Positions 35,347-46,594 of a stretch of DNA of 64,000 nt are shown here, piece by piece. Under the pieces are notes generated by a model. It worked only from the letters and a program-made list of their open reading frames with translations. It was not told where the DNA came from and did not search any database. The DNA is taken from the NCBI GenBank assembly GCA_027924585.1, contig BSBM01000877.1, forward strand, positions 6,449,501 to 6,513,500, read 5' to 3'. This DNA is from Larix kaempferi. Lineage: Eukaryota > Streptophyta > Pinopsida > Pinales > Pinaceae. The position numbers and the translations under genes are program-made. Every line of letters begins with the position of its first letter. Position 1 is the stretch's first letter.

Positions 35347-37021
35347 TGTAGGGCCCCTCCTTTAGGGTCCCCTCGAAATGAACCTGAAACTTTAACAACT
35401 TCATACAAACAAATTAGCCATCATAGTTATTGGAAAAATAAAATAAAAAGCGTGAATAACTTAACAAAAATAAGCAAAACCTTAACCTCTCAACCCGATC
35501 CGGCTGGTCCATTATCGCCTTCGTCTTCCGTAGGATCCCTCCAGCAAAGCTCGTTTAACCGTAGGCGAAGCAACCGTTAGCTTCGCCAACCAACCATAGG
35601 CTCATGCTTTCAGTCGCATGGCCTCCCCCGAGCTTTGGGTCGTAGAGCTCACACAAGTATTTCAGAAATTCAGCTTGGGCTTCCCTTCCCACCAAGATTT
35701 CTAAGCCAAACCCTTAGATAGCAGCAAGTCTTTGAGGCATTCGAAAATTACGACAATCGTCCAAATTATGGGTCCTTTACCCATTCCCCAAGCCTTCCTT
35801 ATAAAGGAAAATCTCATGCGACACATGTCGCTTCATGCATAATTACATATTTTTAATTAATTATTTAATTAAAACACTCACCCATCCAAGTGTCAGTTTC
35901 TCTGGGAAGTGCACCAACACCCCTAAGTTTGCTCTAGTTTGTCCCCCAGATATTTTAATTAACTCCTAGCTTTTAGTTGACTAGGTGTCTAATCTTAGGA
36001 TTCTATTTTGCTCCTAAATAATGATTTCTATTATTTTAAATGCTCAACAAAAATAACTATTCATGTGCAAATGCCTAAATTATTTTTATGCATTTGCTAA
36101 GTAATAATCTAGAGTTATTCTCATAAGTTTTTATGCAGTTAAATTTAACAATCAAACTCACTAGGATCACGGTGCCGCGCCGTTGGGCTCCTAGTTCCTT
36201 AATTTAATTTCTCTGACATGGCACCACTCCGTCGAGTCCAGTCATCCATAGTTTTCATTCCTCAGCAAGGCACCACATCGTTGGGTCCTTGCATTCACTC
36301 TTTCCGTTCTCGGCAGGGTACCGCACCGTCGGGCCCTTCTACCGTCATCCTTCCGTTTTGACTTGCGGGAACTTCATGTAGGGATTTCAGGAGCCGTTAC
36401 CTTCCATCCTCCGTCTACACGCTATCTAGGGACTAATGGCGCTGAGGAGTGAGTCCGTTCTCACTGCGCGCCCCTCAACTCGTACGTGACCAGCTCCGTC
36501 GTGGCCCACCTCGTACGCCCTCACGCTTTCCTCTTGAGCAAGCGGATCAGTGCTTATCTGCTCAAGCGTGGTATTCCGTCGGAAGTCGACATCATCGTCG
36601 CTCTCCCTGTGTGTGATTTACCCGTACTCTACGACCCTTCATGTTCCTTTGTGTGTCCGTTGGTGAACCGTCTCACTTGTTTCTACCCACACTTCTCACA
36701 ACAATTTATTAGTAGAACTGTCCTCAATAATCATCATCTGATTTCTAAATCTAGTATTGTTAAACATTTATGATTTATTCAAACTTCTAATCAAATATAC
36801 ATTTCGTCGACAAATACATAATCACTGTATAGCTAGTCGTTAAGCATTATCGTTAAACATAAAATCGTCCATTCACAATAACTACCCAAAAGCACATATA
36901 TCAATCAATCGTAATCATAAATATACTCAAAATAAAATCATAGGGTTATTTTATTAATGGTTCAAATAGTCGGTGACTCAGCAGGTGCCCTCAATGTCTA
37001 TAGTAGTCTAGGGGCACTACA
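35347..37021. mobile_element. 1,675-bp solo LTR, TSD ATATT
   Basis: It begins TGTAGGGCCCCTCC and ends GGGGCACTACA, so the termini TGTAG...CTACA are inverted. ATATT immediately precedes it (35342-35346) and follows it (37022-37026), a perfect 5-bp target duplication. It contains a TATA-like CTTATAAAGG (about 35799-35808) and a four-copy ~48-bp internal repeat at 36171-36363. No protein domain is present and no partner LTR lies in the window, so it is a solo LTR. Orientation is not certain. Confidence 0.88.
36171..36363. repeat. ~48-bp repeat, four copies, inside the LTR
   Basis: Variants of GGCACCACACCGTCGGGTCC start at 36171, 36220, 36269 and 36316. This block gives the LTR a G+C-rich core unlike its flanks. 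Confidence 0.75.
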
Positions 37022-37026
37022 ATATT

Positions 37027-38079
37027 TAGTTTAAGTTCAACACCACAAGAAGCCATCAAATCAACCTACTTCAAAAATTATAAAAAAGGGAATACTAGGA
37101 GAGTATCATCAAGTCTGGTGTTTCTATTTCTCTTGTGAAGCTCAGTACATGCCTTAGGAAATTAAAAACAAAATAAGAAAGATATGAGAATTGATGGTCA
37201 GAATCCAAGAGCTCATAACTCATTATCTGATTTTTTGGTCTTCTTGCTGGTTGATACCTCTACCTGAGACTGTCTACCCTCCAACTACCCCCAATTAGGA
37301 TCCAAGGCTTGGTGTCTGTTGCGTTGGTAGCTTGCTACTTTGGGCTAGCTCATTCATCTCATCTACAATTGACTCTCTTATTCACCATAACATTATCCAT
37401 GACAACCTGGTATATGTGTAACTTTAGCATCATGTCAAGGATGTCCTTGATTTCCTTCCAACCCTTATTTTCTCCATCCTTCCCACTTTACTCCTACTAA
37501 GTTTTATCTCAATCATTTTTAAATGAATGAAAACTTGAGGATGAGGATTTGAATTTATCATTTGAGTTGTAGGCATTAATATAGGAGGGTGGTGATATAG
37601 GTAGGTTATACATGCATTCAATATGTTGTCCTTGCATTTAGCATAGTTTCCTAATGATAGATAATTCTTGTTATTTTGTTTCTATGCAGCTGAGTCATCC
37701 CTATTCCTCATCAAGGTGTGATCATTAGCCTTAGCACTTGTGAGTGTGTGGTTTAAAAATATAGTGAGAGAGAAAGAAATATATTTTATATTAACATCCA
37801 AAGATGACCAAATGGGGTCAATGAGAATTCCAATTGCATCATCATCAAGTAAAAAAACTAGTCATCAAAGTTCCAATTGGAATGCATGAGAAAGTAGTCC
37901 AAAAAAATCACACAAATATGTTTTGCATTTTTATGTTTGTTATTGTATTTCTTTTGTATTAGCCAAATCATCTTCTATATTTATTTTATATTGTGAAATT
38001 TCCTATTTGGATAAATAAGTTCTTGGATTGTAGTGATGATTGATTTTTATTATTGTAACGTTTATGTATCTGTAAAATT
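37027..38079. other. Non-coding stretch, nothing recognised
   Basis: Short frames on both strands show no family signal. The C-rich segment 37250-37500 has a transcript-like composition, but I cannot assign it. Confidence 0.3.
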
Positions 38080-38575
38080 TGAAGGTTTATGGTTTTGGGT
38101 TTATCAGAAGGCAACCAGTAAGTGAAGAAGGATTCCTCACTCTTGTTCAAGATGGAAATATTCAGCTGGGAGATGTAAAATAAACAGTCTTGATGGATGA
38201 GACCATAATATTGTTTGTTGAGTTAGGGGAGATGCAATATTCAGGCAAGTTTGTTCTCTACAACTTCCACTCAAACATTGTTTGGCAAAGTTTTGCATCT
38301 ACAATGGACACACTACTACTAGGACAAAAATTGACACAATCTTTAAACCTAACCAGCTATAATTCTTCTACAAATGTATATATATGCTGCTAATTTCTCA
38401 AAATGATGCAAAAGCTAGAATCTCTAATGATTGAATTGAATTACAATATCCCTTAAGAATATTTCAATTATTCATACTCATTAGGGCCCAAGAAAAGCTA
38501 TGTGATTGGTTCTGTGGTTGCTTTCCTCAATCTGTTTGGAATTTTTATCATTAACTATGGTGAACCCTTCGTAAA
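38080..38575 (+). pseudogene. G-type lectin S-receptor-like kinase fragment (B-lectin domain)
   Basis: The plus strand reads VYGFGFIRRQPVSEEGFLTL then VQDGNIQLGDVK-stop, and after a shift GKFVLYNFHSNIVWQSFAST and MDTLLLGQKLTQSLNLTS. The pattern GNFVLxxxxxxIVWQSFxxPTDTLLPGQxL is characteristic of the bulb-type lectin domain in plant receptor-like kinases. A later piece, KSYVIGSVVAFLNLFGIFII (38495-38555), looks like the transmembrane helix that normally follows the extracellular region, but the intervening EGF/PAN-type part is missing. These receptors sit in the plasma membrane and sense extracellular ligands. Stops at 38180 and 38392 and the deletions make this a pseudogene. Confidence 0.75.
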
Positions 38576-39927
38576 TTGATATGTCTAGATCTTCAAAGGT
38601 AGCAGATAAAGTGATGTTATTACATGAGGAGTGTCTCCAAGGAAAATATGATATGGTTTCTAAACTACAAATTGCATGCTCAACTGTGCAACCTACTTCT
38701 CAGTGCCAAAAGGTAATTTATGATGAATTTTTTGCTACATTAGATCATTCCTAGTAATAGAATAGAAATAAGTTGTCAATTTTTTGTTGATTAACATGTC
38801 TCTTTCCCATCATGTGATCAAGGGACTGTTTTTATCTTATGAGCATATTTGATACTAACTCGACCAATTTTGGATATGCATGAGGTGGTTGCATAAGAAG
38901 GATCAACTTTTCATATTCACCTATTCCAATAATGAGCAACATCAAAACAAATTACCACCAGTTGGCATTACAAAGATCCTACACAGATTTTCCAGGTGAA
39001 CAACTACTCTTTTTCCCTAGGGTTTGAGTTATTTTATTATTATTTATTTATTTTTCAATAAAGACGAATTCAATGCACCTTATGTTTTTTTTAGTATGAT
39101 GAATTCTCACTAGTAGCTCTTCACATGTAGTAGAGCAAGTGATGTTATTTCACGAGGAGTGTCTCCAAGGAAATTATGATATGGTTTCTAAACTATAAAT
39201 TGCATGCTCAACTGTGCAACCTGCTTCTGATCAATGCCAAAAGGTGATCTATGATGAATTTTTTGTTATATGAGATCATGCATAGTAAAAGAATAGAAAT
39301 AAGTTGTCAATTTTTTGTTGATTAACATGTCTCTTTCTTATCATGTGCTCAAGGGACTTTTTTTTCTTCTTTTGGGCATATTTGGTACTAACTTTGACCG
39401 ATTTTGGCCATGCTTGAGGTGGTTGCATAAGCAGGATTAGTTTTTCATTTTCATCTCTTCCAGTAATGTGCAAATTCAAAACAACTTACCACCAGTTGGC
39501 ACTACAAAGAGCCTACAAATATTTTCTAGGTGAACAACTACTCTTTTCCCCTAGGGGTTGAGTTAAGGTCACTATAATGTTCCACATCCTATATGTATGT
39601 ACAATATTAAAAACTGTCTCTGACAGGAAAGATTTGATCTGAAAGTTAAAATCTGAGTACAAGGAAGGTTCTCCCCATCAGGTAAGTCATCAGATATGAT
39701 TTTGACATGTTTGTTCTGCGATTTTGCTACGTTGTTTGTTGGTACTACAAAGATCCTACACAGATTTTCCTGGTGAACAACTACTCTTTTTCCTTAGGGG
39801 TTGAGTTATTTATTTATTTTTGAATAAAGACGAATTCGGTGCACCTTATGTTTTTTGTAGTATGATGAATTATCGCTAGTAGCTCTTCACATGTAGTAGA
39901 GCAAGTGATGCTATTTCACGAGGAGAA
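38576..39927. repeat. 528-bp tandem duplication plus a partial third copy
   Basis: GTGATGTTATT(A/T)CA(T/C)GAGGAG starts at 38611 and 39139. The two units match through CTGGTGGTAATTTGTTTTGA-type sequence to the GGTGAACAACTACTCTTTTT motif (about 38992, 39529, and a third time at 39771). A partial third unit resumes at about 39740 and reaches the same GTGATGCTATTTCACGAGGA at 39905. Each unit begins with an open stretch, EECLQG(K/N)YDMVSKL then IACSTVQP. It may derive from the C-terminal kinase exon of the adjacent receptor relic, which is inference. Confidence 0.85.
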
Positions 39928-40262
39928 TATAAAACTATTCTCGAAGCAGAGAGGAGCTCAATAAGGTATAAATACTCTTTTATCCCTATGTATTGAAGAT
40001 GGTTGTAAATTTTTAAATGCATGTCTATTTCTTAAAATATTGTTAGTAAATTTAACATTTCATGGTTCATTGATTTCTACAGGACTTTGTAGTAGGATTT
40101 AAATGGCTGTTTATTTGCTTATATATTATTTACTCATAAAAATTCTATCTTTGATGATTTATGCGGGCCTTGGCGATGGACATGCATCTCGTGGACAACT
40201 CTTATCAAGTTGTATGGGATAATGGATATGGCGAAAGGACAATGATAAGGTAAGGGTTTTGA
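39928..40262. repeat. Copy 2 of the 340-bp dispersed repeat
   Basis: It is nearly identical to 34716-35058, in the same orientation. It follows directly on the truncated third copy of the 528-bp repeat, with the junction at CACGAGGAG|AATATAAAAC. Confidence 0.85.
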
Positions 40263-40986
40263 TGTGTTTTTTAAAGTGGGTTTTGACATGGTTTTCTCCT
40301 TCTGCTTTCCAAGTTCTTCGGTTATTTTAGTGTTTAGAAGATTCTTCTTGAAATGCATCAAATATATAATTATCTTATGTTTGGGGATCATAATCATCAT
40401 TTTTAATTTTGGTTTCTATTTTTTAATTGATGATTACTAGTGAAGGATAATAGGCATCCATTGTGTTGAAATACCACTCTTAGGTCAAGACCATAGTCAT
40501 CACACAATAAGACAAAAGTCTTAGTGAAATCTGACATGGTGAAAATTAGTTGTACCACTATGGAGAGAGGGTTCTCTAGGAACCAATATTTTGCTAGTGT
40601 AAGGAGTAATCAACTCAATAAGGTCATATATTAACAAGAATGGCTTAACAATTTCATGGCCTAGCACAACCAAGGACTCCATACTCTGAATCATAGATCC
40701 CTCCCTCAGAGAATAAGATGATCTGGAATCCCTTGGAAACCCAAGGTTGTTTCCCATAAAAATGTTGTAGAAGGACATTCAAGTACTAAGTAGCAGGGGG
40801 AGGCCTAATGGGAAGGGAATCCTCCTCATGTCTTTTAGTCTTAGTGTAAACTCATACTCTTCCAAAGCTATGATGATCAAGTATGAATCTGACTACAATG
40901 CCCACAATTATCACCCATTTCCCATGGTCTTTTCTCATGCAAAGGATGTAAGTACAAGGGACCCAGAAGGTCACAAATACTTGGAT

Positions 40987-42343
40987 TGTTGTAATTATCC
41001 AAATAACTGAGAGGGGGGGTGAATCAGTTATTTTAATTTTATTTTCTTGTGCTTAAACAACTTGAGTCTTTTACAATCTTTATTATTGCTCACAGATGTT
41101 AATGCAACAAATGTAAAACATAAATGATAATCATCAATCATAAACATGATAGAGATAGAGAAGGTTATTCATGAAGAAACCCATAAAGGGAAAAAACCTC
41201 TTCTTCTTAAGATGTCAGGAAAGCATCAACTTCTCTACATCATTTTTCTTTGCGCACCTACTCAAATGAGGCTGCAACCTCAGTTTACAAGCAACTACTT
41301 GTAGAGAGAACCAACTCTCTGAATTCTCCTGCTACAACAGGATGGAAGCACCCACTTCCACTTGTATAGGCTTCAACTTGTACACAAGACCCCAGTACCA
41401 CCCTACCACCCCTTTATAAAAATTCAACCAGTTAATTACAAATCACTTATTCAAATATGTCGATGCTTACCCTCTTTATCTATGCTCTGTTTTGTTACAG
41501 CTCATTATCTGCGTTAATTGAGATTCAGTTCTTCAGCAGTCAACTTCCATTCTTATCTGGTCATCTTCGAATTTCTGAGCATTCTCCTCTTCACAAATTC
41601 GAGCCACATTTTCTTTTTCTTCTGTATTGTCTTCTTAGGTTAAGAATCGTAGCTTTTACTTGAGACAGCCACCACTCATCTCCATCCTCTCTCACTTTTA
41701 AGTTCTGATCAATTTGTGTATATAGATATTGAAAATATATGCCTCGGTCTCTTTAACTTCCAGGCCTCGCAATTCGATAACTGACCCAAAAAAAATTATT
41801 GTCTTTATAACTGTTGGAAGATCAATCAGCACATGTTGTAACTGTCTATTTAAAAAATATACAAGTGTTTAGATGTGTTTTCTGCCACTTAAGATTTACC
41901 AAAACAGTTCTTTTGATATCCATTAAAAACACCTTTTATTTTATTGATGAGTAGACTATGTTAGACTTCTTAAGATGCTCGCAATATGTTTTTATAAATC
42001 TTAATGATGCCCTCATATTCCCGCAGTGGCTCATACTTAGCCCTCATATGCTCGTAGGGACTCCTCCTTTATCCCACAAGAATGCCCCCAACCTTCATAT
42101 GCCTGAAGGGGCTCACTATATGCTTGCATGGGCTCACCATGTGCCCACAAGAATGCCCACAACATTCATATGCTCGCAAGGGCTCACCCTATGCCCGTAG
42201 GATGACCTCAGGGGCTCACCATGTGCCCAAAAAAATCCTCGCAACATTCATATGCCCGCAGGGGATCACCATGTGCCCACAAGGATGCCCGCAGCCTTGT
42301 CTGCTTGCCAACCATCAATGACAACTAAATCATAATGACAACA
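40987..42343 (-). mobile_element. 1,357-bp solo LTR, Copia-like, TSD TGGAT
   Basis: The ends TGTTGTAATTATCC and CATAATGACAACA form TGTTGT...ACAACA termini. TGGAT flanks both sides (40982-40986, 42344-42348), a perfect 5-bp target duplication. On the minus strand it ends with GATTCACCCCCCCTCTCAG then TTATTTGGATAATTACAACA, and carries GGTTTTTTCCCTTTATGGG, both typical of Copia LTR U5. Its U3 (42020-42310) is a minisatellite. It is inserted in the coding sequence of the ornithine aminotransferase relic and has no partner LTR. Confidence 0.92.
42020..42310. repeat. Minisatellite in the LTR
   Basis: Units built from TTCATATGC(C/T)(C/T)G(C/A)A(G)GGG then CTCACCATGTGCCCACAAG and AATGCCC(G/A)CAAC recur about every 70-80 bp (starts about 42094, 42166, 42247), giving several overlapping open frames rich in Cys, Pro and His that are not genes. 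Confidence 0.8.
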
Positions 42344-42534
42344 TGGATTTCCTTTCTTCTTACTCAAAATATGGCCATGAGAATATTTTGAATACATTAT
42401 CCCAACAAGCATAGAAACTGACACTCATCTCTAGAGATTTCTACAATGACAAATTTCCTGTGTTTGCATAACATCTAACAAGGTTGTTTGGCTATGAAAT
42501 GATGATAGAAACTAGAACAAAAAACTATAAAGCA

Positions 42535-44170
42535 AGAACAAAAATAATAAAAATGAAGAATCCAAATAGAGAATGTTGGCTACTAAGTTAGATAATGGCA
42601 TTTATCACTCAAATAACCCTAGTACATTCACTTTCATAAGATATTAAGCATATAAATCCCAACTATTTATCATATAAACATAAATCATGGCGGATAGTTA
42701 TCATGTCTATTCATGAACAATATATAATTAACATTTAACTTATCTCATTAATAATACTAAAACACAAGAAGTAGAAAACAATATTGAAATAAAACCCCAA
42801 CTCACAAAAACAACATGATTTACCATTGAAACATAATATGACTCGGTATAATTTAGTATGACATCTGAAAGCTAATCTAGAATAAACATCCCATCATTAA
42901 CATTTGGTATAGTTATCAATTATGCTATCAAATAAAGCACACCACAGAAAAAGAAGTACAAGGTTTATAGCGGGAAAAACCTCTTATGTGAGGGAAAAAG
43001 CCACTTCAAAAATATAGTACTTGGTTGCAAATATAGTATTGCAATCCTCCCATTGTGCTTAGCCAAGAGAAAATTCAAGATAGTAATATGGATACAACCA
43101 TATATCTAAGTCCATCTACTATTTCTATATAAGAAGATCACTTAACCAAGTTAATAAATGACTATGAAAGCGACCCAGCTTTTGTTTATATTAATAAAAA
43201 GTTCAAAGGTGCTCTATGAAATTCACACCCTTGTCACTAGTGATAAACTTGGACAATATATTTTGGAGACATTTCAACTACTTCATCCATTTCTTTAAGG
43301 TTGGTTTCCACTTCAAAACCTTGAGTATGCATGGGGTCTTAGGTTGCTTATAACTTGTGGCCAGATGCAATTTCTGTTGGATTTTGACAGAAGAGTATCC
43401 ATTATTGCAACTTGTAGCTAAACAAAGGTGGTTATGTTCAGTTGTTCATTCCCCAAGGGCATTTCACTCATGCCATCAGGTTGCTTGTGGTGCCTGACCT
43501 ATTAGGGCCTGTTGTAATGCTTCTTCGTGAGCTTAAAAGAAGTGCAATTTCAAAAACAACATTTGCTCCAAGTTATTGATAAGTAGATTTGAGTTTTAGT
43601 CTTGTACAGTCAATCTCTTTGTTAACTATTTGTCTCAGCAACTCTTTTAACGTCAATTATGCTTTTCCATCCAAGATTTGGAGTGTCTTCACCTGCATTT
43701 TTAAGAGTACTCAATTCATTTTCCTTTTAATTTCTTGTTCTATGGTCCACGTTGACCATTATTCATTACAAGCTATAAGGAGTAGTATGCCTTGTTACTT
43801 GTTTATGTTCCCAACAGATGAAGGTGCTGATGCTTAACTATAACCTGCTGTATGCCTTCTTATCAGCATGTGGATGAGCACTGATTTTGAGATCAGTTTT
43901 TTGCTGTTGTAACACCTTTTGTATGTGTATTTATTATCGGCATGTGAGTGTTGCCATCAGTGCTAAGTTTAGTATGAGATTAACATACTTTTATGACTGT
44001 TTTTAGTACTTTTCTTGTGGCTTATTTCAGTATATGATAAATGTGTTTGGAGGGTTCAAATCTATTTTAACATTGGTGCTATTTCTGAAGGTTTTTTGAA
44101 TATTCTTCAAGCCACAATTAATAAGCATTGCTACAGGGGTTCCAGATTGCTGGTAATAAGCATTGACGAT
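42535..44170. other. Non-coding stretch, possible LTR remnant
   Basis: The phrase TTTATAGCGGGAAAAACCTC near 42964 resembles the U5 of Copia LTRs on the minus strand, so part of 42900-43300 may be a decayed LTR. No boundaries were found. The rest holds short meaningless frames. Confidence 0.35.
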
Positions 44171-44214
44171 ATTTTTTTTTTTAAACTTCTAGGTATTGTC
44201 TATATAGAGACACA

Positions 44215-44615
44215 CATTCGTCGCAAGTGTAGCAAAAACCGTCACAGGGCCTGCCTTCTTTTTGTCTGTTCGCCAAATGTGCGTCGATAATTGCGACGAA
44301 ACATCATCACAAGTATAGAAAAACTCTCTCTTTTTTTGACGAAAAACCGTCGCTAGAGAGACGGTTTTGCGTGGAAGCAAATTATCAAAACTGTCGGACG
44401 TACTACCTTTGTTTCTTTTGTTTGACGAACGTTTGTCGATACCTGCGACGGAACAACGTCGCAAGTATAGCAAAACCGTCGCAGGGTCTGCTTCTTTTGG
44501 TTTGAATTCGCCGAACGTGCGTCGATACTTGCGACAAAGAATCGTCGCAAGTATAGCAAACCCCTCTCTCTGTTCGACGAAACACCGTCGATATAGGGAC
44601 GATGTTTCGTCGATA
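44215..44615. repeat. GTCG-rich hairpin array, 239-bp period
   Basis: CGTCGCAAGT(G/A)TAGCAAAA then CCGTC(A/G)CAGGG occurs at 44219 and 44458. Within the two units lie successive inverted pairs that all have 8-nt loops. These are AAAACCGTC/GACGGTTTT (44343-44368), ATACCTGCGAC/GTCGCAAGTAT (44439-44468), ATACTTGCGAC/GTCGCAAGTAT (44525-44554) and GACGAAACACCGTC/GACGATGTTTCGTC (44576-44611). A decayed fifth pair lies near 44290-44320. Such regularly spaced inverted motifs resemble transposase-binding subterminal repeats of CACTA-type elements, but no CACTA terminus was found. Confidence 0.8.
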
Positions 44616-44891
44616 TAGGGATGATTTGTAGAAAATGAATAAAAAAAATTGATTTCAAGACCACCTTATAGAAGACACGTGGCCAACAGTTTCCGTCTCT
44701 ATTGCGACAGCTTTCCAAGTTCGTTGTTATCTCCACAAAACAGGTTCCACGAAAAAAGGAGATCCTGATCGTCGAAATTGAGATGAAAAAACATGGAAAT
44801 AACAAAGAAAAACTGTGGTAAATTTCATCACATGTACTAGTGATTGTTAATTAGATGATACTATATGAAATCTTTGTAATAACTTGATTTA

Positions 44892-45370
44892 TTGAATTTT
44901 TGTAAAGATTTAGTTGAAATAATTAGTATTGAAAATAAATACTTTTGTACAGTGGTGGCAGGTGCGGGAGGGGTCATCTTCGACCCCAGAGGAAACAAGG
45001 TTTCTCAATTTGCTTGGTGTTTAGGTAGAAGAACCAACAATCAAGCTGAGTGGGCTACTCTTCTCCAGGGGCTAGACATCATGAATTCGCTTCACATTGA
45101 GCACTTCGGCGTCCTGGGGGATTCCAAGATCGTTATTCTGAAAATGATCAATATCCAGAGAGGTCATCATAAGGCTCTTAATAGAATCCAGAAGCGAATT
45201 GTTTCCATCATGGATATTTCTATAGGATCCACTTCTTTAATATCCTTAGGCATAATAACTCAGAAGCTGAACTTATGGCAAACCATGGAACTAGGATTCA
45301 AGAAGGGAATAGGGTGGTTAACCAAGGTTCTAGCCATTTGTGTTGGTCACCATTTTTTTAAACCACTTCG
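44892..45370 (+). pseudogene. Plant RNase H-like (RVT_3) domain, truncated
   Basis: The frame reads GAGGVIFDPRGNKVSQFAWC then LGRRTNNQAEWATLLQGLD (catalytic Glu in NNQAEW). It continues with FGVLGDSKIVILKM (catalytic Asp) and a helical stretch (ALNRIQKRIV). After a shift near 45235 it reads NSEAELMANHGTRIQ, where the last catalytic Asp of the usual N.EAD motif is Glu. The upstream strand with the first catalytic Asp is missing. This RNase H type is found at the C-terminus of plant LINE and some other retroelement pol genes and removes RNA from RNA-DNA hybrids. It is only about 150 residues, frame-shifted, and an isolated relic. Confidence 0.65.
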
Positions 45371-45648
45371 TATTGTTGGGGGTGCTCATGCAGAACCCCT
45401 CCCCTTCCTCATGGACATGTGGCTCTTTCCTTCGTCCTTGTCTTAATGAAGGGCTCCGTTCATTCATAGAAATTAAAAGGAGTAGGTGTAGTGGTAGTTT
45501 GGATGCACGCAAAGTTATGACGAAGCTTCGAGGTCTCAACTCGCATGTATATGCCCCTGGGGATGGCATCATTTTGCAGAAGGTTATTTCAGGCCTTGAA
45601 GATCTCACTTGCATCGCTTTTCCTTTTGCGGGTGAACTCTACTATGTT
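45371..45648 (+). other. Open segment of unknown origin after the RNase H relic
   Basis: Plus-strand frames from 45415 to 45660 read EGLRSFIEIKRSRCSGSLDA and VMTKLRGLNSHVYAPGDGII without stops and are abruptly followed by an LTR-like TGTAACATCCC at 45649. I do not recognise the sequence. It may be the tail of the same retroelement. Confidence 0.3.
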
Positions 45649-46594
45649 TGTAACATCCCTCCAATTTGACTCTAACTATTATTATTACTTTATGTATTTG
45701 TAATTATGTAAATGGCCTGGTGAGGAGTTCAAGGCCAAGGCCCCACTAGTAAACATTGGATGGAATGGTACCTTATTTATTAAAGTTGGAAATATAAGGT
45801 GATAGACCTAGGTCACTGAAAGTTGTGATGCAACTACAAGACATGCAAAAGAATTGCACTAAGGGAGAGAGGTTGACAGCGACCTAAGACACCTTGGCAC
45901 CCTTAGGTAATTTGGGTAAAATAAACTAGTGACGATCACTCAATTATAGACCCGAAATACTAAAAATGCCACCTAAATAAGTTGGATTTATACTAAGGGA
46001 CTAGGTGGGAATTATATAATTTTCAAAGATCAATAATTATGTAAAATTATTTAGTGGATGTATCTATATATATATATATATATAATAATGGCGATAACTA
46101 TTAATGAATAATTATCTACATTTTTATATATAATTATAAATACGTTTTAACATATAATTATAAATATCTTTAGTTGGATTAAAAGGTGATATTTTGTTAT
46201 TATATACATATATGCAGAAATATATATATATCAATTAAAGTGGAAAAATCTATTAGTATAAATATAATTATATATATATTATGTTATCCAAAAGGTTTAA
46301 AAGATTCACATAATACTTTACCCAAAGCTGATACAAAGACAATTATTATATAGTGTCATGCTTTCTAGAAAGAGAAAATGATTGTAATTTAAGGATTCTT
46401 GAAATATTATTATACACATAAAGGTTGTATTAAAAGAGGTTTAGATATAGAGTTTTCTAAGAAAAACCTTATTATCGACATATGTCCAAATAATGACAAA
46501 TTTAGTATTTAAGAAAATATAATTTTTAGTCATCATTAGGTTAGGTTCCTTAAAAGGCATTTAAGGAAATTTATATATAAAATATTTGCGTTGA
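45649..46594 (+). mobile_element. LTR-like sequence B (TGTAACATCCC type), right edge not found
   Basis: It starts TGTAACATCCCTCC. The conserved block GGTGAGGAGTTCAAGGCCAA then GGCCCCACTAGTAAA lies 70 bp in (45719-45752), as in copies A and C. The rest is A+T-rich with a TA microsatellite at about 46064-46084. The terminal CA and target duplication were not found, so the extent is approximate. Confidence 0.5.

Larger units (their letters stand above)
40840..42534 (+). pseudogene. Ornithine aminotransferase pseudogene, split by a solo LTR
   Basis: The left part (to 40986) reads MMIKYESDYNAHNYHPFPMV then FSHAKDVSTRDPEGHKYLD, closely matching the N-terminal region of ornithine delta-aminotransferase, where YSAHNYHPxPVVxxRxxG and DPEGxxYxD are typical. 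A 1,357-bp LTR follows. The right part (42344-42534) resumes exactly in frame with DFLSSYS, then a few residues are missing, then GHENILNTLSQQA-stop-KLTL, SRDFYNDKFPVFA-stop, HLTRLFGYEMM. This is the family's NQGHCHPKILxAL...LTLSSRAFYNDxFPxF...MFGYEM block. The enzyme is a PLP-dependent mitochondrial transaminase that links ornithine to glutamate semialdehyde and proline. The pieces cover roughly residues 40-130 of ~450. Two stops (likely from GAG and GAA), a deletion and loss of the rest show it is dead. No intron appears between the blocks, so it may be retrocopied or one exon. Confidence 0.85.

Noticed and set aside
41958-42321. Overlapping Cys/His/Pro-rich open frames
   Set aside because: They lie in the minisatellite U3 of the solo LTR and follow the repeat period, not codon use.
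44189-44805. Several open frames on both strands across the hairpin array
   Set aside because: The frames mirror each other across inverted repeats and repeat with the 239-bp unit.
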